From Terfezia claveryi (lineage: Eukaryota > Ascomycota > Pezizomycetes > Pezizales > Pezizaceae), in NCBI GenBank assembly GCA_015179025.1, contig WHUX01000087.1:62001-126000 (forward strand): DNA of 64,000 nucleotides. Reading direction: 5' to 3'. Positions 23,609-33,784 of this stretch are shown here, piece after piece (positions within the stretch are counted from its first letter, which is position 1; every line of letters starts with the position of its first letter). A program made the translations under genes and the position numbers. The notes beneath the pieces were generated by a model. That model was not told the origin of the DNA, ran no database searches, and was given only the letters and a program-made list of their open reading frames with translations.

Positions 23609-25706
23609 ATGGCATTTCCCGATGCAACAGCAGGGCCACTAGCAAACATCAAGGTCACGTCCCCGGCACCGCAGATTACTACCCCGCTCGACTTTGCGTT
23701 GCCGCTGGCCTCGACTGTGAGGCAGCTGAAGGAGAGGATCATGGAAAGAGTGGAAGGGAGACCGGATGTCGCACAGCAGAGGTTGATTTATAGAGGAAAG
23801 TTTTTGAGGGATGAGCAGAGTATTGGGGGAATTTTGGAGGCGAGTGCCAATGGGGAGGATGTAAGTCCATATGATACCACGTGGGTTTCGGGATGGAAAG
23901 TTAATGTATGTGTTTGGAGTACAGCCGGAGACTTCGGATTCCCATACCTTTCACCTGGCGTTGCGACCGTCGGGGTCGTCCCCAACGTCTGCACCGAGAG
24001 GGTTGAGCTCTTTTCCCCTGGATCGACCATTGGATTTGAATTCAATTACGACGATTCCCACATCGACTCCCACGAGCACAACCACCACTTCACTATCGAC
24101 TATGGCACAGCCAGTTCCCCTCCCAACGACAGCTGTCGACCGCCTCGCGGTCCTTGAACGCCAGCGCCAATCCATCCAAGAAGCAATTGGCAATGTACGC
24201 CAGCGATTAGATAGAATCAACGACCTCACCACCCTCGCCTCATCTGCCTCTCGGGCATCATCAGCCCCTGCGGTGGTGACTAGGGTGGAGACCAGGGTTG
24301 ATTATGGGCCTAGTAGGGAAGGTGGGGGAAGGGTAACGCGGACGACACATACCAGAACCACAACGGCGAGTGTTCGGTTGAGTTCGAGAAGTGGGGGTGT
24401 GAGGAGTGTGCCAACGTCGCCGGTGGGTGCTGGGGGAAGTGCAGGTTTGGCTTCGAATTTGGGTGGGATAGGGGTCAGGGCTGTGCAGGCCCAGGCCCAG
24501 GCCCAAGTGACGAGAAACATCTCGACGTTTAGTATTCCTGATCTAAACAATATTATTGCCGGTTTGCAGTCTGGAACCGCTGTGGGGCCCACAACTCAAC
24601 CACTATACCTGCTCCAAGGGCCAGAAGGCCAATGTCTACTTCTTGCTGGGCCACCTTCATCAACACCATCAATACCTCTTCCTTCCTCGTCGCCACAGCC
24701 AATTATCACACAGATAGCATCGGAAAACCACCCTGTGATACGGCAGGTTGGGATTGATGGATATCTCCCCGGGGAGTCCCCCACAGATACATTCTCATCT
24801 GAGGCATCATTACCTGGGGTAAGCCCCGAATCTCTCACGCAGCTACTCGATGCCTCATACAGGCTCGGAGGGGCCCGTGCCGCCTCTGGGATCCGACAAA
24901 CAGCAGCATCATCACGGGAAGCAAATAGCACTACCTTAGCCATGGAAGAATTACTAGTTAGAGAACGGGCACAGCTCCGAGATTGGGTGGCGCAACAAGA
25001 ACAACGCCGCCGCAATCGCCATCAACCCCACCAGCACCACCACCACCAGCGGGCCCAGCAGCAGCAGATGGGACAAGTGAATATTAATATTCGGGATCTT
25101 GTTCGACGGGTACAAGGCGGTGGAGCGCATGTTTGGCTTGCGGTGAGGCTGGTGGTATTTGTGGTATTGTTTAGTGGGGGGGGAGGTTGGCGGAGGAGGA
25201 TTATGCTGGGGTTGTTTGCGGTGGTCATTTTTCTATGGCAGACGGGCATCTTGGAGGAGGGGATTAATACTGTGAGGGCGCTATATAGGGAATTATTTCC
25301 GGCGCCGGTACAGGTGCCTGTGCAGCTACAGCAGCAAACACAGCAGCAGCAAGTAGAGGGGGGCAATACGGCGCAGGCACAGGCGCAGGCGAATCAGCAG
25401 CTGGACCCAGCGGCGACGGCGCAGCTGCTTGTAGAAAGGAATAATTTAAGACGGCAGACGAGGGTAAGAGAGGTGTATGAGATGGTAGAGAGGGTGGTGG
25501 GGTTGTTTGTGACGAGCTTGGTCCCGGGAGTTGGGGAGCGGCAGGTTAGGGCGCATGAGGAACGGGAGAGGCTGCGTGGGGGTGTAGAGGCAGTGGCCCA
25601 GGGAGCGGAGGCGGAGGAGGAGGAGAGGGTGAGGAGGGAGAGGGAGGTAGAGGCGCAGAGGGGGATGGAGGATGCGGTGGGGGGGTTCTTGGCTGCGGGG
25701 CTATAG
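23609..25706 (+). CDS. Ubiquitin-like-domain membrane protein (HERP/Usa1-like)
   Basis: Exons are 23609-23860 and 23925-25706 (677 aa), with a 64 bp GTAAGT...TACAG intron. The N-terminal ~105 residues form a ubiquitin-like domain: LDFALPLASTVRQLKERI, QQRLIYRGKFL, then HTFHLALRP after the splice. A long Ser/Thr/Pro-rich and Gln/His-rich middle follows (HQPHQHHHHQRAQQQQ near residue 465). A hydrophobic pair of segments lies at about residues 486-526 (VWLAVRLVVFVVLF and LGLFAVVIFLWQTGIL). The C-terminus is Gln/Ala-rich with a charged predicted coiled coil. This arrangement matches fungal HERP/Usa1-type proteins, which scaffold the Hrd1 ubiquitin ligase in ER-associated degradation. The family assignment rests on architecture rather than on an invariant motif, so function is inferred. 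Confidence 0.7.
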
Positions 25707-26319
25707 GATGACACTTCAGGGCGTAGAGAGGGTTGAGGTTGTACTTTAATATGTTTTCTTTTCTTTTTTTGTGCCAAATGTTGTTAAGGGGGATGACTGT
25801 TTCCTATGGTTGATTACTTATAAAGCGTGGCGATTCCCCTTGCTTCATTCATTTGTTGTTCTTTTGCTACTTACTAGGGAATTTTTTGAGGTTTAGGTTG
25901 CGAGGTTTTTTTTTTTTTCGAACCCTTTTTGCTCGTAGTTTAGCTAGATTAACTTGAATATTCATGATGTGCATTTGATGCCGGTGTTATTTACAGCCTG
26001 TCATAGACGCTGATGGTAAGAATCGTATGTACTCTAATTGTAGTAAAGTTATTAGCTGGTCTGGCATCCTGTTCCATATCCATTACCCTGATCTGAAATC
26101 ATGGGACTGTGGAGGAAGCAGTGGGATCCTTTCAGCCCTCTATCAACGGGTATAATGAACAATGGGACCACTGTTGATATTCTACATGTTATGAAATCCC
26201 ATTCAAACATCTTCTCCGATTTATCTTCTAGGCCTAGTTCCCTCCCTCCTTCCCCGGGTCCCCCTTCCCCCCCGCTCCCCACACTACCTTCATTATAGTG
26301 GTTTTTCCTCATTCCCTTC
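25707..26319. other. Convergent intergenic region HERP-like gene - ARL2
   Basis: About 600 bp holding two 3' flanks, T-rich, with a T run near 25905. No gene is seen. Confidence 0.5.
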
Positions 26320-27219
26320 TCAATACAAAAACAACCTCTCCTTCGCATCCTCCACCACCCACGTCAGTCCCTCCTTCAAATTCAGCCCGGTCATCGCGCT
26401 ACATCTCATAATCGTCCATTTATGCGTCTTGATATCATCCAACCTCAACCCCTATTCCATATACCCCCGCAAAAGTAAAAAAAAAAATCAGTTCTCCGTT
26501 GTTCAAGTGTCCCAGCACAAAGAAGGGGGGCAGCCCTACAGTGCGTATCTCCTCCACCCCCATGGCCCCAACCACCTCACTCTTATTCGCAAACACCAGC
26601 AACGACGCCCCCAGTAACCTCTCCTCCTGAAGTAACCCATGGAGCTCTTCTGCGCAGTCGTCGAGGCGAAATCGGTCCGTGGTGTCCACCACCCAGATTA
26701 GGCAGTCGGTTTTTTCAAAGTAGTTGCGCCAGTAGGAGCGCAAGGTTTTTTGGCCACCAACGTCCCCTTTTTGTGGGCCTCCGCCCCAAATTGTCTCAGC
26801 CCAGCTTCATTCATTCATATTTTTTTTTTCCATTTCATTCTTTTTATTCATATTTTTTTTTTGTCTTTCATTTCTTGCTGCGACCCCGCCGCGGGGGAGA
26901 GGAAAGGGGGGCGCACATATATTCAACTTATACCTAACCGCGTTATTAAATTTACTCTTTTTTGGCTTGGGGAAGAATAATAACTTAACTTACCCGCTAA
27001 ACTCAATCGTCTTGATAATAAATCCCAACGTAGGACTAACATCATGCACATCCTCGTTCATGATTTGCTTTACTACTGTGGTTTTTCCTGCGTTGTCGAG
27101 ACCCCTATACCTGGCCGTCAATATGCGAAATATTGAAATATTAAGGTAATGTATACTCACAGCATCAATACCCGGAGCTCTTTGTCCCGGAGACGGGCTT
27201 TCCGGAGAATGCTGAGCAT
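26320..27219 (-). CDS. ARL2: ADP-ribosylation-factor-like GTPase Arl2 (Cin4/Alp41 type)
   Basis: This small GTPase works in tubulin folding with cofactor D. Minus-strand exons are 27219-27161, 27104-26994, 26933-26917, 26766-26540 and 26451-26320 (181 aa, the family size). The third exon is only 17 nt; it supplies YKLNI and one base of the Trp codon, restoring the invariant WDVGGQ. G1 is GLDNAGKT (residues 21-28), switch I has SPTLGF, and G3 is WDVGGQK (63-69). Arl2 hallmarks include [34 protein letters not shown] and CSAMTG. There is no Gly2, so no N-myristoylation, as expected for Arl2. G4 is odd: it reads ANKSE, where NKxD is the rule. Intron 3 (150 bp, T/A-rich on the plus strand) is long for this window. 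The bounds are well supported by frame continuity at every junction. Confidence 0.9.
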
Positions 27220-27726
27220 GGTTGGTGGTTGTAGTGACGATGGTTGATTGAGGCAGAAATTACGTAGCTACTGAACATGCCGCTCCCAAAAAGGTGAAGG
27301 CGGGCTTGGCAGTGCTGAGAGGCACTTCAGTGTAATTTGTGTTAGTCATAATTACCTAGTTCGACAGGCACAACATCCCCGTCTAACGTAGGGCCAGATA
27401 GAGATGAATGACTCCAAGGTTTATCAACTGTATCTTTGCATTTGATTCAGTAATACATCCTATGTAAAAGCAAATAATCAGCCCAGACAAAACAAAACAA
27501 TAAACAATGATACCACCCTCCGCTTTTCCCATCTCGTAGCCTCATGGCCTTTCCATGTCCTAGACCACCACGAATTTTCCAATAATGCAAGCAAAAGGAA
27601 AGCATCTTAATGCATGGTAACAAACGAAAGCGAATAAAAATTAATGAACCTATGAACAAAAATGAAGTATGAAAATCATGAGTTCATCAAGTCGTTATAT
27701 ACCCCACCCACCCATACTCTGTGAAC
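27220..27726. other. Spacer between ARL2 and HSP104
   Basis: About 500 bp. It should hold the ARL2 promoter and the HSP104 3' untranslated region; AT-rich near 27600-27680. No gene is seen. Confidence 0.5.
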
Positions 27727-30513
27727 TTAATCATAAAGTTCCTCCACATCCATATCTCCGTTCTGACCAACAACTTCATCGTCGTCAATCATTTCCAAGT
27801 CCTCATCCTCATCAGCCACGCTACCTTCGTGGTTTGGAAGCACCTGAATTCTATTGTGAATATCCAGAATGACCCTAGCCTCTTCCCCATCCCGAATGGC
27901 ACCCCTGAGTAACAACACGGCCAACTTGTTGAGAACCTCCTTTTCGATGACTCTGTTCAGTGGTCTTGCACCATATGCAGGACTGTAACCAGCTTCGCCC
28001 AAATAATCCTTCGCTCTCTCGTCGACCTTAATAATGACATTTCTGTGGTTCTGGGCAAGCCGCTTCTGAACGTCCTGAAGGCGTAGCTCGACGATATTCC
28101 TAATCTCCTTGCGTGTCAAACGGTTGAATATGACAACGTTGGAGATACGGTTGAGAAACTCGGGGAGGAAATGACGCCTAATCGATTCCATCACCAATTC
28201 CCGACTGGTGGAGTCAATCCTGCCTTCGTTCGCACCTTTAGGGGCAACGTTTCGAGGTTGAGCGAGATACTCAGCACCTAAGTTACTAGTCATGATGATC
28301 ACGGTATTCTTGCCATCAATTACTCTTCCTTGTCCATCGGTGATACGACCATCGTCTAGGAGCTGAAGGAGGACAGTGAGCACTTCTTTGGCTGCCTTTT
28401 CAATTTCGTCGAATAGGAGAATAGAAAATGGACGACGACGGAGTTGCTCAGTAAGCTGTCCACCAGCGTCATGACCAACATAACCTGGCGGGGCACCGAT
28501 AAGACGAGATACCGAATGCTTCTCCATGTATTCTGACATGTCGATTCGAATCATGGACTTCGGATCGTCGAACAGGAACTCGGCCAGAGACTTAGACAGC
28601 AGCGTCTTACCAGTTCCACTAGGTCCGCAGAATAGGAAGCTCGCTATGGGTTGATTAGGGTTGTTAAGTCCGGATCGTGACAGTCGAATTGCGTTTGCGA
28701 CAGCCTTCACCGCCTCCCTTTGACCGATTACTTGTTTGGAGAGATATTTCTCCATGTTCAACAGCTTCTCCTTCTCCGTGGTCTTCAACCGCGTGACTGG
28801 GATTCCTGTCCATCTGGCGACAATTTCGTTGATTTGATCAGGTCCGACAAGATCAGTCATAAGTGGGGACGTTTCTCCGTTTTGACCTGAGGCCTGTTCC
28901 GCTTCGACACGTGTTTTTTCCGCCTCAAGTTTGGCGATTTGCTTTTCGAGTTCGGGGATGGCATAGTATTTGAGATCAGAAGCACGCTGATAGTCACCAG
29001 TACGTTCCGCGTCTGCTGCCTTTGCCTTGAGGTGGTCATGCTTCTTCTTCGCCTCCTGAAGAGCATGGGTGCGCTGCTTCTCAGCCTCATACTTTTCGCG
29101 GAGTGGTCGCAACTCCTCCTCGACGTTGGCAGCTTCCCTCTTGGCGGCTTCCAAACGTTCTCTAGAGGCCGAGTCTTTCTCTCGTTCTAAAGCATGAATC
29201 TCGATGAGGATCTGTCTCAGCTTTCTTTCAAGAGTGTCAACAGCCTCTGGGGCACTCTCTCTCTCGACTCTCACGGCTGAAGCTGCTTCGTCAATAAGAT
29301 CGATTGCAGAGTCGGGAAGACGCCTAGCAGTGAGGTACCTCGATGCCAAATTTGCCGCTGCAACAATAGCCCCATCGGAAATTGTGACACCATGATGTAC
29401 CTCGTACCTCTCCTTCAGCCCTCTGAGAATTGAAATAGTCTCGGGTACACTAGGTTCCTTCACCAAGACTTGTTGGAATCGTCGTTCGAATGCCGCATCC
29501 TTCTCAATATATTTCCGGTATTCCGCCAAGGTTGTCGCACCAATACAGTGAAGCTGTCCCCTTGCCAGCATCGGCTTCAGCAAATTTGCTGCATCCATTC
29601 CACCTTCTCCACTAGCCCCAGCACCCATCAAAAGATGAATCTCATCAATGAACAAAACAATCATCTCCTGGCTCTCCTCAATCTCCTTCAAAACACTCTT
29701 CATCCTCTCCTCAAACTCCCCCCTATACTTCGTTCCTGCCACCAAAGCACCAACATCAAGACTCAGCAACCTGCAGGTAACCAAATTTGCAGGTACATCG
29801 GCATTAACAATTCTGCTAGCAAGTCCCTCAACGACACTAGTTTTGCCCACACCAGGCTCACCAACAAGAACAGGGTTGTTCTTCGTCCGTCTCGACAAAA
29901 TTCGGATAACGCGCAAAACTTCTTGTTCTCTTCCGATTACAGGATCTAGAGCTCCTTCCCTTGCTCTTTGCGTTAAATCGAGGGTATACTTGGCTAACGC
30001 CTCGCCTCCAGAAAGCGACTCCTGTTGGCTATCCACCCTCTTCGTGCCCCGAATAGCCTGAATGGCCTTATCCAAAACATCAATATTTGGGATTCCCGCC
30101 TCCTTCAGCAACGCCTTGATCGTGGTGTCCTGCGCAAGGGCTGCTATTAAGTGATCTTGAGCGACGAAACTATCTCGTTGTGTCTTTTGTAGCTTCTGTG
30201 CCTCTCGGATGATCTTCGAAAGTGCAGGACTCAAAGAAGGCTCCGGCGGTGGGTCTTGACTCGGTAATCGTACAAGGCTCTTCTTGATACCTCGCTCAAA
30301 GGCCTGGAAGTCACCATTCGCCTTTTCGATGACTTGCTTGAAGAGGATGCTCGGAGGTGCTGCATTTGCTGTCATATCTGGTCCTGAAGAAGGGGTTATC
30401 AGGGCCATTGCAAGATGTAACGGGGTTGCCTGGGGGTGAGCATAGGTCTGTGCTATCTCTAGGGACTGGTTGAAGGCCTCTGAAGCCTTGTCTGTGAATT
30501 GTGGTTGTGACAT
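27727..30513 (-). CDS. HSP104: Hsp104/ClpB-type protein disaggregase
   Basis: A single uninterrupted exon encodes 928 aa. This hexameric AAA+ chaperone pulls polypeptides out of aggregates with Hsp70/Hsp40 and gives thermotolerance. The order is complete. The N-terminal Clp repeat domain covers residues 1-150. AAA1 has Walker A GEPGVGKT (218-225), pore loop GTKYRGEF (Tyr263) and Walker B VLFIDEIH. The middle coiled coil covers about 410-540. AAA2 has GPSGTGKT (630-637), pore loop GYVG (677-680) and ILLFDEIEKA. Sensor-type blocks such as NRISNVVIFNRL and GYSPAYGARPLNRVIEKEVLN follow. The tail is acidic and ends EELYD; yeast Hsp104 also has an acidic C-terminus that binds TPR co-chaperones. Large open frames on the opposite strand are shadows of its codon bias. 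The lack of introns fits a heat-induced gene. Confidence 0.98.
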   Translation of the reverse strand: MSQPQFTDKASEAFNQSLEIAQTYAHPQATPLHLAMALITPSSGPDMTANAAPPSILFKQVIEKANGDFQAFERGIKKSLVRLPSQDPPPEPSLSPALSKIIREAQKLQKTQRDSFVAQDHLIAALAQDTTIKALLKEAGIPNIDVLDKAIQAIRGTKRVDSQQESLSGGEALAKYTLDLTQRAREGALDPVIGREQEVLRVIRILSRRTKNNPVLVGEPGVGKTSVVEGLASRIVNADVPANLVTCRLLSLDVGALVAGTKYRGEFEERMKSVLKEIEESQEMIVLFIDEIHLLMGAGASGEGGMDAANLLKPMLARGQLHCIGATTLAEYRKYIEKDAAFERRFQQVLVKEPSVPETISILRGLKERYEVHHGVTISDGAIVAAANLASRYLTARRLPDSAIDLIDEAASAVRVERESAPEAVDTLERKLRQILIEIHALEREKDSASRERLEAAKREAANVEEELRPLREKYEAEKQRTHALQEAKKKHDHLKAKAADAERTGDYQRASDLKYYAIPELEKQIAKLEAEKTRVEAEQASGQNGETSPLMTDLVGPDQINEIVARWTGIPVTRLKTTEKEKLLNMEKYLSKQVIGQREAVKAVANAIRLSRSGLNNPNQPIASFLFCGPSGTGKTLLSKSLAEFLFDDPKSMIRIDMSEYMEKHSVSRLIGAPPGYVGHDAGGQLTEQLRRRPFSILLFDEIEKAAKEVLTVLLQLLDDGRITDGQGRVIDGKNTVIIMTSNLGAEYLAQPRNVAPKGANEGRIDSTSRELVMESIRRHFLPEFLNRISNVVIFNRLTRKEIRNIVELRLQDVQKRLAQNHRNVIIKVDERAKDYLGEAGYSPAYGARPLNRVIEKEVLNKLAVLLLRGAIRDGEEARVILDIHNRIQVLPNHEGSVADEDEDLEMIDDDEVVGQNGDMDVEELYD

Positions 30514-31860
30514 CGTGAATTGACGGATATAGCTCTATTAAGATTATAAAGGTGTAATAATAAGGCTGGTTGATGTGCAATATTGAGAAGGGGAGAAGTA
30601 GAAGTGGAGAGTGGGGGGGAGTATATATTCCCCTCCTGTATTCTCCTAAATTCTCGCCAACTTAGAGAACGTACGCCAAGCATCTCGAAGCTTCTATCGA
30701 TAAGAGCCAAATGCGGCATAGTGGCACCGCCCTCAGGTGCCAGGTTTCTGCCAAAACTCGCAATGGTAACGTCATCCTCAGTTTCGCGGCTTTAGAAACA
30801 GCCTGAAATGAATTCTCCCAAAAACACCTTCGAATGTCTTATGAGCATAAGAACAACCCGATAATTGAACCATTATATGTGATGGGCTGAAACTAACTAG
30901 GGTGGGAAATAGTCCATATTCTCTGGCTCGCCAGACTATGTAGGTTCTATATTTCCTTTTCTAAAAGAAACCGTTGGAATCAACAGCCTATGATTACAAC
31001 GCGTGGGAGAAAGTCTTCACGCACCCCTTTTTATATCGATCGCACTACTGTATGTCCCACCAGACCACCAGAAAAAGCGAGTAACGTTTGATGCAGGGAG
31101 GGGGTGAAGGCATTTCCCCACGTAGGAAGAAAGATACCGTAGTTCGGCTGGGGGTCTTATTTTTGAGTTCTTGCGGTAGCGGGGAGTCCAGTACACAGAC
31201 ACAGAGAGAAAGCGCATGTACACAATAGAGGTGACATAGCAATAGCAAGCCTGACAAGCCTCAATAAGCCCACAATTAAGTATAGTAGTTAACCGGGTTT
31301 GGAAAGATCATTTGGTGGGATATACGGAGTATCTGAAGGAGGATATCAGGCCCATTCTGCAAAAATACTCTGCGAAATTCTGCAAGTTATGAGAGTCCAC
31401 AAATCCCATTACAGAACTCTGTCAGTGCATGAAATGACAATTATATTTCTAATAAAAGTTGTTGAGACTACATAAAGCCTTGTATTAAAACCTAGATTAG
31501 ATCTAGTTTATTGGTTGGAGAGTTTGGTTTGCACGACCCCCTCTCAGACTAGGGTTCAGCTTCTAGAGTTAGTTGTAACCATTATTCTTGTGGAATGGGC
31601 CTGATATTCTAGTCTCGATCAGACCCTCGTAGCTGATATTCCACCTCAAATTTGATAGTTTTTCCAATTTTATCCATACTGCAAAACTAATCCTACATAA
31701 ACAACTAGCCTCGAACCACAACTACGTAAATGTTGTTGGAGCCAGGTGCTGAGTCTAATTACCCTGAAAAAAGTATTATCCACACTGGGAAGTAAGCTAA
31801 TAATAATAATGCCCAAGTGATTGGATGCCAAGCCTCAAGTAAAAACGCGCGAAACCCCTA
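30514..31860. other. HSP104 upstream region
   Basis: About 1.3 kb. The part nearest HSP104 has stress-promoter motifs (separate entry). The remainder, from about 30850, is AT-rich and ends at the inverted-repeat element. No gene is recognised. Confidence 0.5.
30621..30834 (-). promoter_or_regulatory. Heat-shock / stress promoter of HSP104
   Basis: Relative to the minus-strand gene this holds a TATA-like tract (30621-30628, about 110 bp before the ATG). It has a CCCCT/AGGGG stress-response-type pentamer (30630-30634). The inverted heat-shock unit GAAGCTTC sits at 30687-30694 (GAAnnTTC), and a TTCGAA at 30829-30834. Heat-shock factor and Msn2-like factors are the expected regulators of this family. 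The evidence is motif matching only. Confidence 0.5.
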
Positions 31861-33653
31861 CAGTTTTTGGTCCATGGCGGTGCTATGATCCATGTCAACA
31901 CCCCTGCCATGACACATATCCCGAGATACTACGCTGGCCAGACTTCCTCTACAGACCGGATAAATTGTTTCCTGACACTCTTGAATATGCTCTACAATAT
32001 GCGCTTACTAGCTAGTTGAGTAACTCATGTGAAGCCATCATATGCACCGATCCACCTCGAAAAGGCTGTAATTGCCCCCCCCCCCTTCTTAGTATGACCC
32101 GTCCACCGCAAATATCATGAACTAACAACCCTACATAGTGCCAGCACCTTAACTTAGCATATATATTAATGTTAGGATACAATATATAGGCATAGAGCTA
32201 TATAGAACGTTACTATTGTTCGGTACCGATCATGCATAATTCAGCCATTTGAGCTTTTGGACCATAACAGCCAGTTGTTCAGTATTTTGATCCTCCTCGG
32301 CTTTTCTATCTTCTGCAGCCTCTTTACCTATCTACCTTACATGATTCCTATATCCTCTATGCCCTACATACTATATTCTATACACCAGGCCTGCTCAATG
32401 ATATTTCTGCCCTATATTTTTCCTCATGTACATATATATATGTGCATAAGGTTTCTTAAAGATTTTTTAACATTGTCAATACCTATTTATATCCTCAGCT
32501 CTAGTATATACTGAAGGGGGGGGGGGGGTTGTTTGATGCTGAGGTAGGGTATTGGAAGTCTACAGCCTATACCTCCGGATCCACTCTAGAAGCCTCTATC
32601 TATTGCACTTTGTGGCTTTTATTGCCATCTAGAGGCCTCTTTCTATTTTATTGCAATCCGAAGGTCTCTATATATAGTATTACAATAACCTCATCTGCCT
32701 TATATAGCAGTTTGTACGAGATCCTAATCACGGCTCGTGACTACCTAGCTGGCCTAGCCAAATGGTGCACCGTCTATATATATGGATTTTCATGCGTATA
32801 CAGCTCCTGGAAGGCCTTCAGGGGTACGAGACTAATTCGGGGCTGTCCAGTACATGCCCCTATGGTCTGGCTCATTTCTTATATATAGCTACTGAGCTTA
32901 GGTCATACTAAACTGCCACAATATCTTATTTCTGCTACAGGATATAGAGCTCAATCTATCATTTGCATACTCTATCTCATATCTCTAGTGATTTCAATAT
33001 CTACGGACCGTTTTAGGTGAAGTGACCTTTATTGACCTCACATCTGCCGTTGGCTTGTTGAGCGATGCATACTATTCTTGTAGCCAGGTTGCTCAGTTGT
33101 CTGACTAATAGTGAATAGACCCAAGTTATTGGATCTACAGGATAATAAGATGCACACGGTATAGAGGATATAGGAGCTGTATAAGGTAGATAGGTAAAGA
33201 GGCTGCAGAAGATATAAAAGGCCGAGGAGGATCAAAATACTGAACAACTGGCTGTTATAGTCCAAAAGCTCAAAATGGCTGAATTATGCATGATCGGTAC
33301 CGAACAATAGTAACGTTCTATATAGCTCTATGCCTATATATTGTATTCTAACATAAATATATATGCTAAGTTAAGGTGCTGGCACTATGTAGGGTTGTTA
33401 GTTCATGATATCTGTAGGTGGACGGGTCGTACTGAGAGGGGGGGTGCAATTACAGCCTTTTCGAGGTGGATTGGTGCATATGATGGCTTCACATGAGTTA
33501 CTCAACTAGCTAGTAAGCGCATATTGTAGAGCATATTCAAGAGTGTCAGGAAACAATTTATCCGGTCTGTAGAGGAAGTCTGGCCAGCGTAGTATCTCGG
33601 GATATGTGTCATGGCAGGGGTGTTGACATGGATCATAGCTAGGCCAAAAACTG
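31861..33653. mobile_element. 1.8 kb TA-flanked element with ~500 bp terminal inverted repeats
   Basis: The two ends are near-identical inverted repeats: left 31861 to about 32365, right about 33148 to 33653. They begin CAGTTTTTGG and are each flanked by the dinucleotide TA (31859-31860 and 33654-33655), as in Tc1/mariner-type insertions. By eye the arms match at about 95% or better, with small indels in the C-run (right arm) and near the ends. The roughly 780 bp middle is AT-rich, includes a 13-base G run (32516-32528) and has no intact transposase frame. This makes it non-autonomous or decayed. A diverged relative lies at 55520. The right end is 131 bp from the RDH54 start. Confidence 0.82.
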
Positions 33654-33784
33654 TACCGTACCTAGCAGCAGAATATGTAGCCACGTGTGGCACAGGGTAC
33701 TTCACCTACCCAAATCCGTCGCCAAGTTCCAGGTCCGCAAGCGACCCCAGCTTGACAAACGTTGGAGGCATTGGAGGAGAGGAG

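Noticed and set aside
29470..30061. Large plus-strand open frames (137-159 codons) opposite HSP104
   Set aside because: They lie wholly inside the intact HSP104 coding sequence and show no family motif; they are antisense shadows of strong codon bias.
32257..32888. Open frames inside the inverted-repeat element considered as transposase
   Set aside because: The hydrophobic, Tyr/Ile/Leu-rich translations come from AT-rich decay and lack any DDE/DDD or helix-turn-helix pattern.
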